Below are positions 34,686 to 45,822 of a DNA stretch of 64,000 nucleotides, one piece after another. The stretch covers positions 65,580,039 to 65,644,038 of the forward strand of contig OY997593.1 of NCBI GenBank assembly GCA_963921825.1. Reading direction: 5' to 3'. Every line of letters begins with the position of its first letter. The first letter of the stretch is position 1. The position numbers were made by a program, and so were the translations under genes. Source of the DNA: Erodium maritimum (Eukaryota > Streptophyta > Magnoliopsida > Geraniales > Geraniaceae). Below the pieces are notes generated by a model. The model saw only the letters and a program-made list of their open reading frames with translations. It had not been told where the DNA came from and did not search any database.

Positions 34686-36740
34686 TTTATTTGTATACCG
34701 ATGAACATGAAATACATTCAACTTTTCTATTTGTAGGTCACTAAACATAAAATACACAATGAGTAAACATGAAAGAAAAGAGTTAAGAGAGATTGAGAGT
34801 GGGGGAGAATGTAAACATGCAATTTCGTTGTCGAGTTGATATTGTTTTATTAATTTGTAAGCTAGCATCGAGTTTAATTGCCAACGTTTATTCAACAATA
34901 TCATCTATATCACTAGTGCATACCTGATTATCGAGAGCTTTGAATCATAATTAGTCAAGACGCGAAGTTCCCCCAAACCCTATACCGTTAACCCGTCACA
35001 TCCTTTTGCTTTCCATTGTTGGTGACAGCGAAGGCTTCGGCCTTGGTTGTCGTCGACAGAGGACTCCCTCTTCCCTCTCTTACCACTCTTCTTCCTTTCC
35101 CTCTATTCTTTTGTCAGTTCTTTCCCAGCTTTTGGAGTTCTTTCAACCTCCTTGTTCATCCTACAGACTCGGTTCTGATATCGATGGCTCGGTCCCTTCA
35201 GAATCGGTGATCTGAGCACGTTGCAGGGGGCTCAGCAACTTTGGATATGAAGTTCTGAGTCGGGGATAAGTCGTTGAAGTCTGAGCTCTCTTCCAAGTCC
35301 GGTGGCGCGTCTCTCAGGTCTGTGGTTTCTCGTTGTCTCCTATGAGGTATGTCAGTTTTATGTGTGGGAAGCATTTATGTGCGATTTGTTGTAGATTTGG
35401 CTTCGTCTGAGACTCGATTTCTTCGGCCTCGTCTTCGGCTGGTGCTCCGGGTTGAGTTTGTTCACCGGTATTCTCTTGGGACTCCAGAGTTGTGTCCTCG
35501 CCCCTAGACTCATGGGACAGAGCCGGAGCTCGGTGGGTAGAACACGCTGAAGTGGGTCTTCTCGGGTGTTCCTCGCGTGTACTTGTACTGACCGATTTTG
35601 TCTACCCTTCATCTCGCCCCCTTGTCTTCGGCTTAGGGTTCCGATGCCAGGGTTCGCCGACTGAAATTTTGGCGTATAGGGTTGTTTGAGGTTTGGTCGC
35701 GGGACGATTTTCTACTCTCGGGTAAGATTATCGCAGACTCGGACAATCTCTGTTTGCAGTGGTGGTTGCTCCTCGTCGTTACTACTATGTATCATGCTTC
35801 TTAGATCAACGCCATTCCTGAACCGTTCTTGGGGCACGTTTCTTCGTGTTTCCTGGGAAGATCGTCGTGGTTCGGGGCTGGACTAGTTACTGCGGAGGCT
35901 GATTTATTTGGTATATTCGTTTTTGTCCTTGTACTTGTGTTTTCCCTCCCTCTAACTTAGACTTGGCAGTTCTGCTCTCCTCCGATCATAATTGTGACAG
36001 AGGCTCGACGGTCCAGGTATTGACCGACGTCGAGAGTTTGGTCTTTATGGCTTTATTTACAGAACGAACTAGGTCGGTTACAGAGGTTTACTCTGTTGTT
36101 TAGTGGTGATGGCCACTAGCGTGTCAGAACCTTTGGTTTTAGTGAGTTTTAGGGTTGTACAACTCCTTAGGGTACTTTCTCGGGTTTCTGTGGCTTGGAG
36201 CTATGGTCAGTGTCTTTTTTACCCGGTGCTTGGGAGTTTGTTGCTCTTCTTCTTTTTTAGCCCTTGTTGGCTCCTTGTGTGCGTAATGGAAGTCATATCT
36301 GGTACTGAGACCGTGTTGGTTTTTCTCCCTTTTGTTGCTTCAAGATAGTTTTTGGGTTTTTTAGACCTGATGTTAGTTTGGTTTGAGGTGCCTCTATTGA
36401 CACGCTCTTTGTTTATATGAGTTTTTACTGTTTGCTTCATGGTTTCAAACGTAGGGACAAAACCGACAATTCCCAAGCCAGTTTGACGATGTCGTTATCA
36501 ACTCACGGTTTTTGGCTTTATTTGAAAACGGTAACTGACTTACTGTTTAGACATAATACCAAATGTGGAGGACAATACAGAATTGCGAAACCACCTTTGT
36601 CTACATATCGAAAATATCGTTACCCTTAATAAAATTACAAGAATATAGCCTTTTTTATAAGAAAATAATTGTATAAAAGTTCGCTTTAGACCCCTAAATT
36701 TATTGGGTCGGCCCTGAATATACTTAGAGAAGCTTCTTTT
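34686..36740. other. No host gene; T/G-rich repeat-like stretch
   Basis: 34686-34985 is AT-rich ALMT downstream flank. 34990-36400 is a T/G/C-rich non-coding stretch in the style of 18.1-19.7 kb and 52.6-53.8 kb, with short serine/leucine-rich open frames lacking any domain. At 36702-36717, GGGTCGGCCCTG resembles a hAT end, but no partner was found. Confidence 0.35.
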
Positions 36741-36743
36741 TCG

Positions 36744-37130
36744 TTTTTTTTTGAAACAGTGGTTGTATTTTTATTATTTGAATTGTCTTAAGATACAACC
36801 AAATGCACCCGGGATAGTGAACCCAGACCACGACTGAACAGACACCGAACGAGCCTCCCGAACTAGCCAGTGGGCTGTTCCGTTCGCTGTTCTAGGAATA
36901 TACTCGAGTTGAACATCCTCGAGAGATAATATTATGGATCGACATTCTTTAATGAGTCGGCCCACTATTGAAAATAGGGGTGGTCCTTTGAATCAAGTGC
37001 ACTACATATTGTGTGTCACTCCGAATCATCACCTTCGACCGCCCCTGTGTACGGATCTACTAAAGGGCGTTCAGGATAGCCCTTGTTTCTGTGAACTCGG
37101 CCCTTGCTTCTTTGTCGTTTTCTCTTAAGT
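36744..37130 (-). mobile_element. LINE 3' end with RNase H-like fragment
   Basis: A minus-strand copy beginning (3' end) with nine T (36744-36752, the poly-A tail). The frame 36965-36774 reads IKECRSIILSLEDVQLEYIPRTANGTAHWLVRE, the C-terminal part of the RNase H-like domain found at the end of plant L1 ORF2, and weaker similarity (EFTETRAILNAL) continues to about 37120. It is 5'-truncated, as LINE insertions often are. It is a close relative of the fragment at 62054-63219. Confidence 0.75.
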
Positions 37131-37519
37131 GTGCATGATTATGAAAATTGTAAACACAAATTTCCGGATTAACCAAATAAACTGAATGCATACATGTACA
37201 ATGGAAGGGGTTGGATGTGAGGCTTGGATGCTAACTGTACAAAATAGTGGGACTCAGGACTCAAAATAAGCTGTGTTTTACAATGGTGAGTCCTGGATTG
37301 AGGCTTGGACTGTTAATGAATGTTGAGTGGTTAATTAATTGATATTATACTATTTTATTTAATTCGTTGTGAAAACAGTTTAAATTATATAAAATTGAAA
37401 TAAACATGGAAAAAATAAACAATGATAATAAAAAATAATAATCAATAAATTTAACACGAATAAAAATGAACTTGAACTTTTATTCATCCCTTTTTAATAC
37501 AACCCCAAAAAATACAAGT

Positions 37520-38515
37520 TCAATAATCATTGTGGTGGTGCTGGCGGTGGTGGTTGTTGATGTCGAAGAGCTTCAAGTTCACCTTCAAGGGTAGCCATGA
37601 CTTTCGAAATTCGGGCCTTAAACGACTCGTGCGAGGCCAAATGGGCTTCAGTGAAGTTGGAGGTATCATTTTTCCTCCATGGCATTGTATTTGTCTAAGT
37701 ATTTTTCCCACTTTTCGGTTAACTGGTATAACAGGCGGGTCCTTGCTAGGTTGACTTCCTGCCTTGATCGTTTCAGCTCCGCCATGGCACTTAGTTGCTC
37801 TGTGAGGTTGGTCCCCTTCCACTTCCATGCCTTCTTGCCTGGCGGTCGCGTTTGACGAGTTGCTTGAGAGGGACTTGCATCGGCCGTATGGGAGGGGGGG
37901 TGTTTCGCTGAGAGGGACCTCACTACCCTCGTTGAGATCGGAAGGTGCCCATTCTGGTTGTTGAGACTCACCTCCCAGAGGTGTGTAATCTTTGCATGTG
38001 CTTGTGGGTGGGGTTGAGCTATAATTCCCAGCCTCATCCAAGCGTTGTCGTTGTTGGCGTTGTTGTCGGCGGACATTACCCATGGTGCCTTTCTCGGCAG
38101 CGAACTTGTCATCGCCCTCAAGTATCTCAACCCAATGATCGAGGTCGAAGTTTTTTGGGTGACCAGCCTGTCTGAACTTCTCCGGGGTATTGAACCACAT
38201 CTCCTTCGCCTCTCTCATGTGGTCATGATGGTTTCATCCGCTGCGGACCTCGTCCTTCGATCTCTTCCGATAACCGAAGAACCTCCTTGTCCGCGCCTTA
38301 TGTGAGGCCCAATGTTTCTTGACCGCATTCCACTCAAAATGGGGGTGTTCTCCGGTCGCGTTGTACTTCCTCGCAATAGTGCACCAGAATGTGTCTCCGG
38401 CTTTGGAGTTTCCCTTAATCTGGTCTTTTGTTGTCGAGAGCCAGCAATGTATGAGATGCTTGTCCGCCTCGATGGTCCATTTCTTCCGTGCCTGTGTGTT
38501 GCTCGAGTTTGTTGT
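37520..38515 (-). pseudogene. Harbinger ORF1, Myb/SANT-like protein, main part
   Basis: Starts in the frame with KKWTIEADKHLIHCWLSTTK and GDTFWCTIARKYNATGEHP, then WNAVKKHWASH (38480-38300): the Myb/SANT-like domain of Harbinger accessory proteins, which help the transposase enter the nucleus and bind ends. A frame change near 38240 leads to REAKEMWFNTPEKF and FDLDHWVEILEGDDKF, and another near 37870-37800 to LKRSRQEVNLARTRLLYQ and EKYLDKYNAMEEK, the usual coiled C-terminus. So at least two frameshifts; not functional. Confidence 0.75.
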
Positions 38516-38517
38516 TA

Positions 38518-41030
38518 GTGTCACGCCCCAAATCCGGTTTTGACCGGACTCGAGACGTGAACTTAGATAAATAAATAATAAAGACAAATTAAAAGAAATA
38601 AGTCTTGAAATAGTACTACGAAAACCAAAATCCGAACAAATGAGTCAACAGCTCAAAGTAAACCTTAAAAGCAGTGTTTAGTTTAAAATACACAATACGT
38701 CTCTAGATACTAGCCAAGACACTCGTCAGTCCCAACTCCGAGAATCCTGCTAAAACTGATCCCGCTCAACAGGGGTGAGCTTTCGCTCAGTAGGAAAAGT
38801 AGTTAAGGTTATGAACATCAGTTTACTACCACGAGTAGCCATCCAATTAGGGCATACTAGCAAAGCATAACTATCAACAACGCCCACGGGACAAGTACCA
38901 ACCACTAATCACCCTCGCAAGACCATAATAACACAAATATAATAACGCACAAAGCCAATCAGCACACACAACACACACAACAGAGTAACACATAAATTAG
39001 TACAACCGTCCTTATCATCGCCGGCTATCACAGCCCGTCCCATTTATATCGTACCGGAACACAAAGCATCGGTCCAGGCATCTTCCCGCCACGTAGAATC
39101 GGGGTAGCATCCCAGACCGGAAATCCCTCAGTCGGACGTCTTCCTGTCACATAGAATCAGGGCCTCACGCATACCGGACCGGCACATACCTCGGTCGTAT
39201 GCCTTCCCGGACCACACAACATCGGGGTAATGGTTAAACCGTCCTCATCCTCGACACTCTACACCGGCATACTCTCTCAGTGTAGGTATCATACCGGACC
39301 CGCCTCCTCTTGGAACACACATCAAGAGAATAACACGCATCACAAAGCCATAATTCGACCACAGTATACCAACCGAGCCAACCCACCATATCACACAAAT
39401 CGGTCTATCACTCACCCGATCATATCACAACCAAGGATTCACATCAAATCAAACACGGCACACTTTCCCACACATATTCACAACATGCTACACCGAGTAT
39501 ATCTTAACATAGTTCTTAATCTTATCGACACTTAGTCCCACATCATACATCTCAATCAAAGATCATGGCATCAATCAACACGCAATCCTAAGGCTCGACA
39601 TGGCCATTCTACCAGCACGAAAATTTCCCAAGAATTGAAAGCGATTATTCTAGTGAATCACATCCTACATGCATACAAAGACTCGTCCGGTTATTATGAA
39701 ATTGAAAAGCGGTTATTCTAGTGAATCACATCCTATATGCGAACTAGGACCTTTCCGGTTATTATTATCACCTAACATGCATACTAGTAACTTTCCGTAA
39801 TTAAACCGGTATTCGCTACTTTCCCTACCTCAAAATAAACAACGAGCAACTCCTAGCTGCTAACGTCCTGGCTCGCTGCCTCCGGTCTTCTCCACGATCA
39901 AAGCTGGACTCTAAATTAACAATGAAAGCTATAATTGATAACGACTCTAATGTTAATTTAAAAGTTACGTACAGTCCTATTTAAATTCAACAAGTTGCTT
40001 TTTAAACTCGAACGGGCCTAAAAGAGGGATTATACGACGAATCGTGTTCGAGCACCCGAGCCCCGAAACACGGAACCCGGTGCACGGTTCCCGAGGCACG
40101 ATTCCCAATACACGGGTTCCGAGGCACGGTTCCCGAGGTGTCCAATTTGGCGTTCCCGCTTTTAATCCCGTACTCAAATTTTAGGCTTTCAACTCAGTCC
40201 CAAGTCCGATTTATCAGTCCGGTGATTTTATCAACCATACGTTCCTCGGATTAGTTTAACAGTCCAAATAAAAATCCCTTTTTATTTAATTCTCTTTTTA
40301 TTTTATTTTATTTTATTTCTTTTATTATGTTTGCTTCTAGTTTGTTCTGATCCAAAAGATGCCTGGGACAAAGAGAAAAGCAAAGAAAGGAGATGAGAAT
40401 CCGAGAAGGAAGGGCTCGGGTTTGGTTTCCGACTGACCATCGGTGGAGACGCCGGCGACCAAGGCCTCAAGGGCACGCCGAGAGGCTCACCAGGGAAGAA
40501 AGGGCGGCTGGGAGGCGGCGGCTTGGGTGCTTGGAGGTGGCGGAGCTCGTAGATCTTGTCTCGTTCTTGGCAGCGACGACGGCCGGCGAACTCGTCTCGC
40601 TTCAGATCCGGACAGGCGTGGCGAGGGTTCCCGTCTCAGATCTGGCGAGCGCAACGACGCGGGGTCTCGGCTCTGGACGCGCACGGAGAGGAACTGCAAG
40701 TGGCCACGCGACGGTGCCGGAGACTCAAGGCACCGGGATGGCTTCGACACGGCCGCAATGCGCGGCAACGGAGACGGCGACGATGGGGAGTTCAGACGAC
40801 GCGATGGAGAAGAAGAAGGAGGGTGAGAGAGAGAGCTCGGCGACATTTCGAGGGAATGGGTGCCGAACCCTAATATTTCGGCTTTTAACACCAAAGCCCC
40901 AAATGGGCTTGGATGAAGTCCGGGCCTTGGCTCGAAAAGTCTGGGTCCAAGACCAAGTTCTTGGGCCTGAACTGACTAAGGCCCGTGCAGCCCAATTCCT
41001 TTTTTTTTACCACTCTACTTAAAAGCGAAA
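38518..41030. mobile_element. 2.5 kb LTR-like insertion within the Harbinger ORF1
   Basis: Begins TGTCACGCCCCAAATCCGG and ends near GCGAAACA, interrupting Harbinger ORF1 between its proline/tyrosine-rich start and its SANT domain. Internal features: AACAGGGGTGAGCTTTCGCTCAG (38767-38789) and repeated CGGTCGTATGCCTTCCCGG-like units (39060-39230), a 75-bp direct repeat with GGTTATTCTAGTGAATCACATCC (39640-39770), and repeated GGCACGGTTCCCGA (40070-40140). The GC-rich part 40390-40990 has open frames on both strands, none a known protein. TG..CA ends and this style suggest a solo LTR or LTR-type fossil, but no target duplication was found. Confidence 0.4.
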
Positions 41031-41034
41031 CAGA

Positions 41035-41706
41035 TTAAATAAAAGACCCATACGTGAACGTTTTCCCGTCTTCCGCCGACCCGACAGACGTTGATCGGGG
41101 AGTTCTTTACAGTTAGGAAGGTCCGACAGAGGATGACTGCGACGACATATGGGTGCCGGTGTGTAGTGGGTAATCGGGGTACAAATAGAATTGTGGTGGA
41201 AGCGGCGGCGGTTGGTAACCTTGGAGCGGCAACATGTAACCTTGCGGCGGCGGGTACCATTGTGGTTGCGATGGTTTGAATTGTGGTTGCGATGGGTTGA
41301 ATTATTATTGATGGAATTGACCATCAAACAAATAAATTACAAAACATATATTACAAGAGCAATTTAAAAAATTAAATTAAAACAAATAAATTACAAAACA
41401 TATATTACAAAAGCAATTTCAAAAATTAAATTAAAACAAATAAATTACAAAACATATATTACAAAAGCAATTTCAAAAATTAAATTAAAACAAATATAAA
41501 ACAATAACTTAAACACTAAACGATAGTTTAAAAGTACACGAGCTCGAGCCCAGTTGCATATATGGGGAGAAAGCGAAGTTCTCACCAGGTTGCGTTAACA
41601 TATCGCGGAGATCTTGTGCTAGTTCCTCGGGGGAGAATCCTACATCATCCGACCTTTGTTGTTCGTCATCTGCTGATTGTGAACGGGTATTTTTGGAGCC
41701 CGACAT
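41035..41706 (-). pseudogene. Harbinger ORF1 N-terminal region
   Basis: About 41280-41130 on the minus strand reads QPQWYPPPQGYMLP and YQPPPLPPQFYLYPDYP, the proline/tyrosine-rich start typical of plant Harbinger ORF1 proteins. Farther upstream is a short frame starting at 41706 (MSGSKNTRSQSADDEQQ). Stop codons follow the proline-rich stretch, and the continuation is separated by the 2.5 kb insertion. Confidence 0.5.
41325..41500. repeat. 54-bp tandem repeat, about 3.2 copies
   Basis: AATAAATTAC recurs at 41331, 41385 and 41439, with a partial copy near 41493, an exact 54-bp period. The unit is AT-rich and copies differ by only a few bases, so the expansion is recent. It lies within the Harbinger element's non-coding part. 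Confidence 0.9.
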
Positions 41707-42073
41707 TTTTCACGAGGATATTGGGAATGAGAGAGTATAATTTGAGAATGGGAGAGTGAAATTTGAGAATGGGTGAGTGATAAAAATAAGGTAGATTTAA
41801 TTAAAAATAAAAATTGTTACCATTTCTGACCGTTGCCCAACAGTCATTTTTTTCTTCTTGGATATGCCACGTGGCACACCCTGATTGGGCGACAGATGGA
41901 CAAGAGACGTGGGTCGTGGGTTCGGCTCGTCCCGTGGTTGAGGGACGCGGGCCTCGGTCCGGCCCGCATTTTTGCGGGACGCGGGACGCGTAAAAGCCGT
42001 CCCACAACGGGACGGCCTACGTCCTGCGTCCTGCAAAAACGCAAGCCGGACCTCAGGACCATACCACTGTCAC

Positions 42074-42835
42074 ATGGTTGTAAAAGGCGCTAGGCGCTAG
42101 TTGGGCGGCAAGGACCCCTAGGCGTTAGGCGGGGACTAGTCGGGGCCTAGGCGGATTTTATATTTTATTAAATAAATAATCATATTCATAAAATATAATA
42201 TAAAAGATATGTTAAATATATAAACACAAAAATACCTAATCAAATCTAAGTGTCCAACTTGACCACTACTATGAGCCCATATTCATTGTATCATTAAATG
42301 ATTGCCAATTAACATTATAGATTCACGTTTCAAAAAAAAAAAATCACAGATTTTTCTGAGTTGTTATATAAATGTCATTTACAGAATTTTCTTTTAAAAA
42401 GAATGAATCTCCAACCATTATCCAAGCCCACAACTCAAACCCAAATCCAACTAACATACTAATATTATCCATACCCATTTATTAACCCTACCCACGTGAC
42501 CCATCCAATAGCCTTTCTTTCTTAGCCGCAGCCGCAACTCAAGTTCAACTTTTCATATTTTCTTTCGTCAGAGTACAGTACATACACCTCTCGATTATGT
42601 TGTGCCATCGCATGCTCTACCTCCTGTCTTCATCGTCGTGACTCCCTTTTGCAGCTAAACGTAGGTGTACTAACTCGTTTCGCTGAAGTTTTTTTTTTCT
42701 TCTCTTCCCTTGCTCCGCCTGGCGCCGACTTGGCCCGCCTCATGCCGATTTGCTCCGCCTAGTCGCCGTTAAATCGGACGTCTGACTACCTCCGCCCGAC
42801 TCACACTAGTCCCGGCGGGATGATTTTACAACCAT
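42074..42835. mobile_element. Inverted-repeat element with GGTTGTAAAA ends
   Basis: ATGGTTGTAAAA (42074-42085) and TTTTACAACCAT (42824-42835) are exact inverted ends. Next to them are GGCGCTAGGCGCTAG / TAGGCGG blocks at the left and GCCCGCCT..CTCCGCCTAGTCG at the right, loosely complementary. No transposase is seen. The element abuts the Harbinger right end. The superfamily is not assigned; no target duplication is evident. Confidence 0.55.
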
Positions 42836-43281
42836 TCTGAGTCCAGACAAATCATCAAAATTGCACTGATAAAAACAGTCCATATTAAACCAAATTCTGT
42901 GTTTTAGTGAGGTTTCGTGTAGTGCACTTGCGTTCTATTTACCTCGACCCTGTTAGCTAATGACATTATTTTCCAAGCACACTTAGAGGCCCAATTAATC
43001 ATCGTCCACTGTCAGTGTCACAAAAGGCATGACTGGTCTGACCCGAAATTCTACTGAAACTGGGCCTCGTACAGGCCCAAACGTATTGGTCCATTGCCTA
43101 CACGTAATCCTGCTCTTCTTCCCGTCACTTCTGGTTTCTCCGGCTGGAAATTTCTAGGGTTCTTTGTGACGAATCAGTCATACTCACTCCCTACTGATTC
43201 CATAGTGCCGGCAAGTTTCGGCTGGTACTGAATACCTTTACTCCCTTTTCATCATTTGTGCTAATTCTTCACCTAGCTGCC
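42836..43281 (+). promoter_or_regulatory. ZNHIT2 promoter and leader
   Basis: GGCCCA at 42988-42993, TGGGCC at 43061-43066 and GGCCCA at 43074-43079 match site II elements, and AGGGTT at 43156-43161 is telo-box-like. This combination is common ahead of plant genes for translation and RNP assembly. The leader before 43282 has no upstream ATG close to the start. Confidence 0.5.
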
Positions 43282-45372
43282 ATGGAAGAAACTATCAGTA
43301 TCTCTGATAAACCTTCTAATTCCTCCCCGTTGGATCCACCTTCCCGGATGATCTGCCATGTGTATGTCCTTCCTCCGACCTTAATTTCATTCTCTTGTTG
43401 ATTTTTCAGTAGTTAAGTCTTGGTTTTTATAGTGTACCATCTCTTCCATTGATATATGCAGATGCGAGAAGCAATTTTCACAATACACATGTCCTCGATG
43501 CAACTCCCGATACTGCTCCCTCCATTGCTACAAGGTAACTATAAATTGTGTTGGTTCATGAATTGGTGGTTCTATCGGCTATTTACTGACTATGTCTTTT
43601 GGTGTCTGTTGTTGTTTCAGTCTCATAGTTTGCGGTGTACTGAATCTTTTATGAGGGAGAATGTGGTGGAGGAGATGGGGCAGCTGCAGCCTGATGATGG
43701 AACAAAGCAAAAAATGCTTGACATACTGAAACGCTTTCATTCCGAAGAGGAAGCAGATGGCATGGATGAGGATGGTAAGTTATTGCCACTTCGCTTCGAT
43801 TCATTTTGCTTCTCAGTGTACTTATCACTGAAGTTTTGACCGGTTATGAGTTGAAAGTGTGGCGCCCTTTTCTTCGTGCTACCTTCATTTGATTAATATA
43901 TGATAAAAGGCCTATTAGACTATAGAATATACCAAGGTCAAGTTGAAAATGAATACAACTCATCCACATTTGTGTTTAAGGTGATAAGAACTAATCTGCA
44001 TTTGTGTTGTTTGTTATTATAAGTTAGATGTGCATACCGTTTAAACTTCCATTGTGTAACGCTCATTGTATATTAGGGTTGATATCATTATGAGTCCATA
44101 TCCTCACTATCAATAAAAGTGTGTAGAATAGAAGTTTTTGTTACTTAGCAAAACTGATTGGAGCGAGTGTTGCGCACCACAAATTTTCATGTTAGAATAG
44201 TTGTTTGATGTACCTTATATCCTGTTTGAGCCAACAGATTATTGCATTTCATGTAAGGTTGCTAAATTTTTGTATCATCATTTGCCAGATTGTACTTTGT
44301 CCGAGGAGACTATTCAGAAGATTATGTCAGGTATGTTATGATATATATCTCTTCAATATTTCCGATGATAGCTATTCATTACTCATCAATCTTTTAACCA
44401 GAAAGAGGGATGGAGGATTCTCTTCAGATTAATGTGTGTTTTCAGCTTTGCACTACGTTAGATTGATATAGTTTCTTGTTCTTTTTTCCTTGTGCAGGAG
44501 GTGAAGTCAGTTTTGATGATTTATCAGCAGAAGAGAAGAGGCAGTTCCAAAGAGCTGTGGCATCCGGGGAACTAAGCAAGATGATTGAGCCATGGGATCC
44601 ATGGTGGTTGAAGCACTCTGCTAGAGTAATATCACTGAGCAGAGATGGGACTCGACTCATCCAACCAGTTAACACGCACGAACCATCAGGATCCTTACAA
44701 GATGGCGCAGAGAACAATCAGTCAAGTGAAGTTCCTCTTGGTCCTGAAGCCCCATTACCACCAGTCACCAAACTCAGCTCCACTGAGCCTTCTCCATTGT
44801 TAGCTGTGCACCTGGTGGACATCATTTACAGTTACTGCTTCACACTCAGAATCTACAACGGAGACTGGAAATCTGATGCCATGGGATCGACAATGGTGGT
44901 CGTGAGCATCTCTTCTGTTCTGGGTCAAGGTGGTCAACCAGAAACAGTGCTCGAAGCTCTGTCGTACTGTTTGGAGCAAACTTGCTCTCCTGCTTACCGA
45001 CACTTGGGTGGGTTGCAATTTGGGCTCGGGCTTGTGGAGGATGTCACGACCCTACTTTCATTAGGCGGGCCTGCTTTAGTGTGCTTGCTTTGTGATATGC
45101 AGAGACTAATCCAAGCAGGGCAGAGAGAGGTGAAATCAAGAAATTCAAGAATGGTGGAAATCAAGCGAAAGCTAAAGTCTGCAGAGAGGAAGGTTTATTT
45201 CATCATGTGTTGGGTTCATGAGCAGCCAGCGGAAAGTTGGTCTTCCTTAGAGGCCATGGTCAGGGCGGAGAAAGCTGCTGCTATGGATTACTATGGAAAC
45301 GGTAAAAAGCCCGTGAGAAAGAGTGAAGAAGCTGAAACCAGGAGCAAAGTTCTGATTGAGGAGATTGAGTGA
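43282..45372 (+). CDS. ZNHIT2: HIT-type zinc finger protein ZNHIT2
   Basis: Five exons: 43282-43361, 43462-43534, 43621-43774, 44289-44330 and 44498-45372, giving 407 aa in consistent phase. Residues 25-57 form the zf-HIT (C25-x2-C28, C37-x2-C40, C45, H48/C49, H53, C57). The rest matches the ZNHIT2 body: GTKQKMLDILKRF, LSAEEKRQFQRAVASGELSK, WDPWWLKHSARVISLS, IIYSYCFTLRIYNGDW and a predicted helical C-terminus. In animals ZNHIT2 links the R2TP/HSP90 co-chaperone to U5 snRNP proteins; a like role in plants is inferred. Next gene follows on the same strand 450 bp downstream. Confidence 0.93.
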
Positions 45373-45822
45373 CGGTGATTTCAACTTGAATGATTGTGAA
45401 TGTGAGAAATGTTTTGTAGCTTAAATTGAGATATGAAACGAAGATGGGCAGTTTCTGGACCTTACTAAATTCCATGTACTGTCGTTTTGTTAGTATGGGC
45501 GGCCAAGTGGCTGGTGTCGTTTCATTGCAATTAGGTTGTCGTTTTGTCCCCTTTTAGTACCCATTCCTGTCTCTGGGAAGAAAGGAGTGGTTGGTTCTGT
45601 TGGCATGACGAATTCAGTAGCAAAGACAGTGGCAGTCGTGTAATATTGTGACAGTGATGGGTCGTCTCTGGTAATTTAATTTAACACACGAACTGTGTGA
45701 TATGATCCTTTAAACAAAGTCGGTGCCATGAACCTCGGAAGCTGAAGGAGCAAAAACATTCTCGATTGAAACTGCGTAGCGGTTTGTGCGATTGATCTCG
45801 TCTGTTTGTTTCAGAGAGAGAT
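45373..45822 (+). other. ZNHIT2 3' UTR and PUX10-like promoter
   Basis: A 450-bp interval between two plus-strand genes. It must hold the terminator of the first gene and a compact promoter for the second. No TATA box is obvious and no other gene is seen. Confidence 0.4.

Larger units (their letters stand above)
37197..42073 (-). mobile_element. PIF/Harbinger element with ORF1, split by an insertion
   Basis: Left-end candidates ACAATGGAAGGGGTTGG (37197) and ACAATGGTGAGTCCTGG (37280) resemble the right end read inward, ACAGTGGTATGGTCCTGAGG (about 42072). Between them on the minus strand lie a GC-rich palindromic 5' region (41860-42060), an N-terminal ORF1 part, a 2.5 kb foreign insertion and the main ORF1 part. 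No DDE transposase was found, so it is non-autonomous or has lost its second gene. Ends and duplications are approximate. Confidence 0.5.

Noticed and set aside
36702-36717. hAT terminal repeat GGGTCGGCCCTG
   Set aside because: No partner end or 8-bp duplication found nearby.
37520-37754. Plus-strand open frames over the Harbinger ORF1
   Set aside because: Shadows of the minus-strand SANT-like protein.
40393-41022. 209-aa plus-strand frame and overlapping frames on both strands
   Set aside because: GC-rich section of the LTR-like insertion; no known domain, and open frames in several phases point to composition rather than coding.
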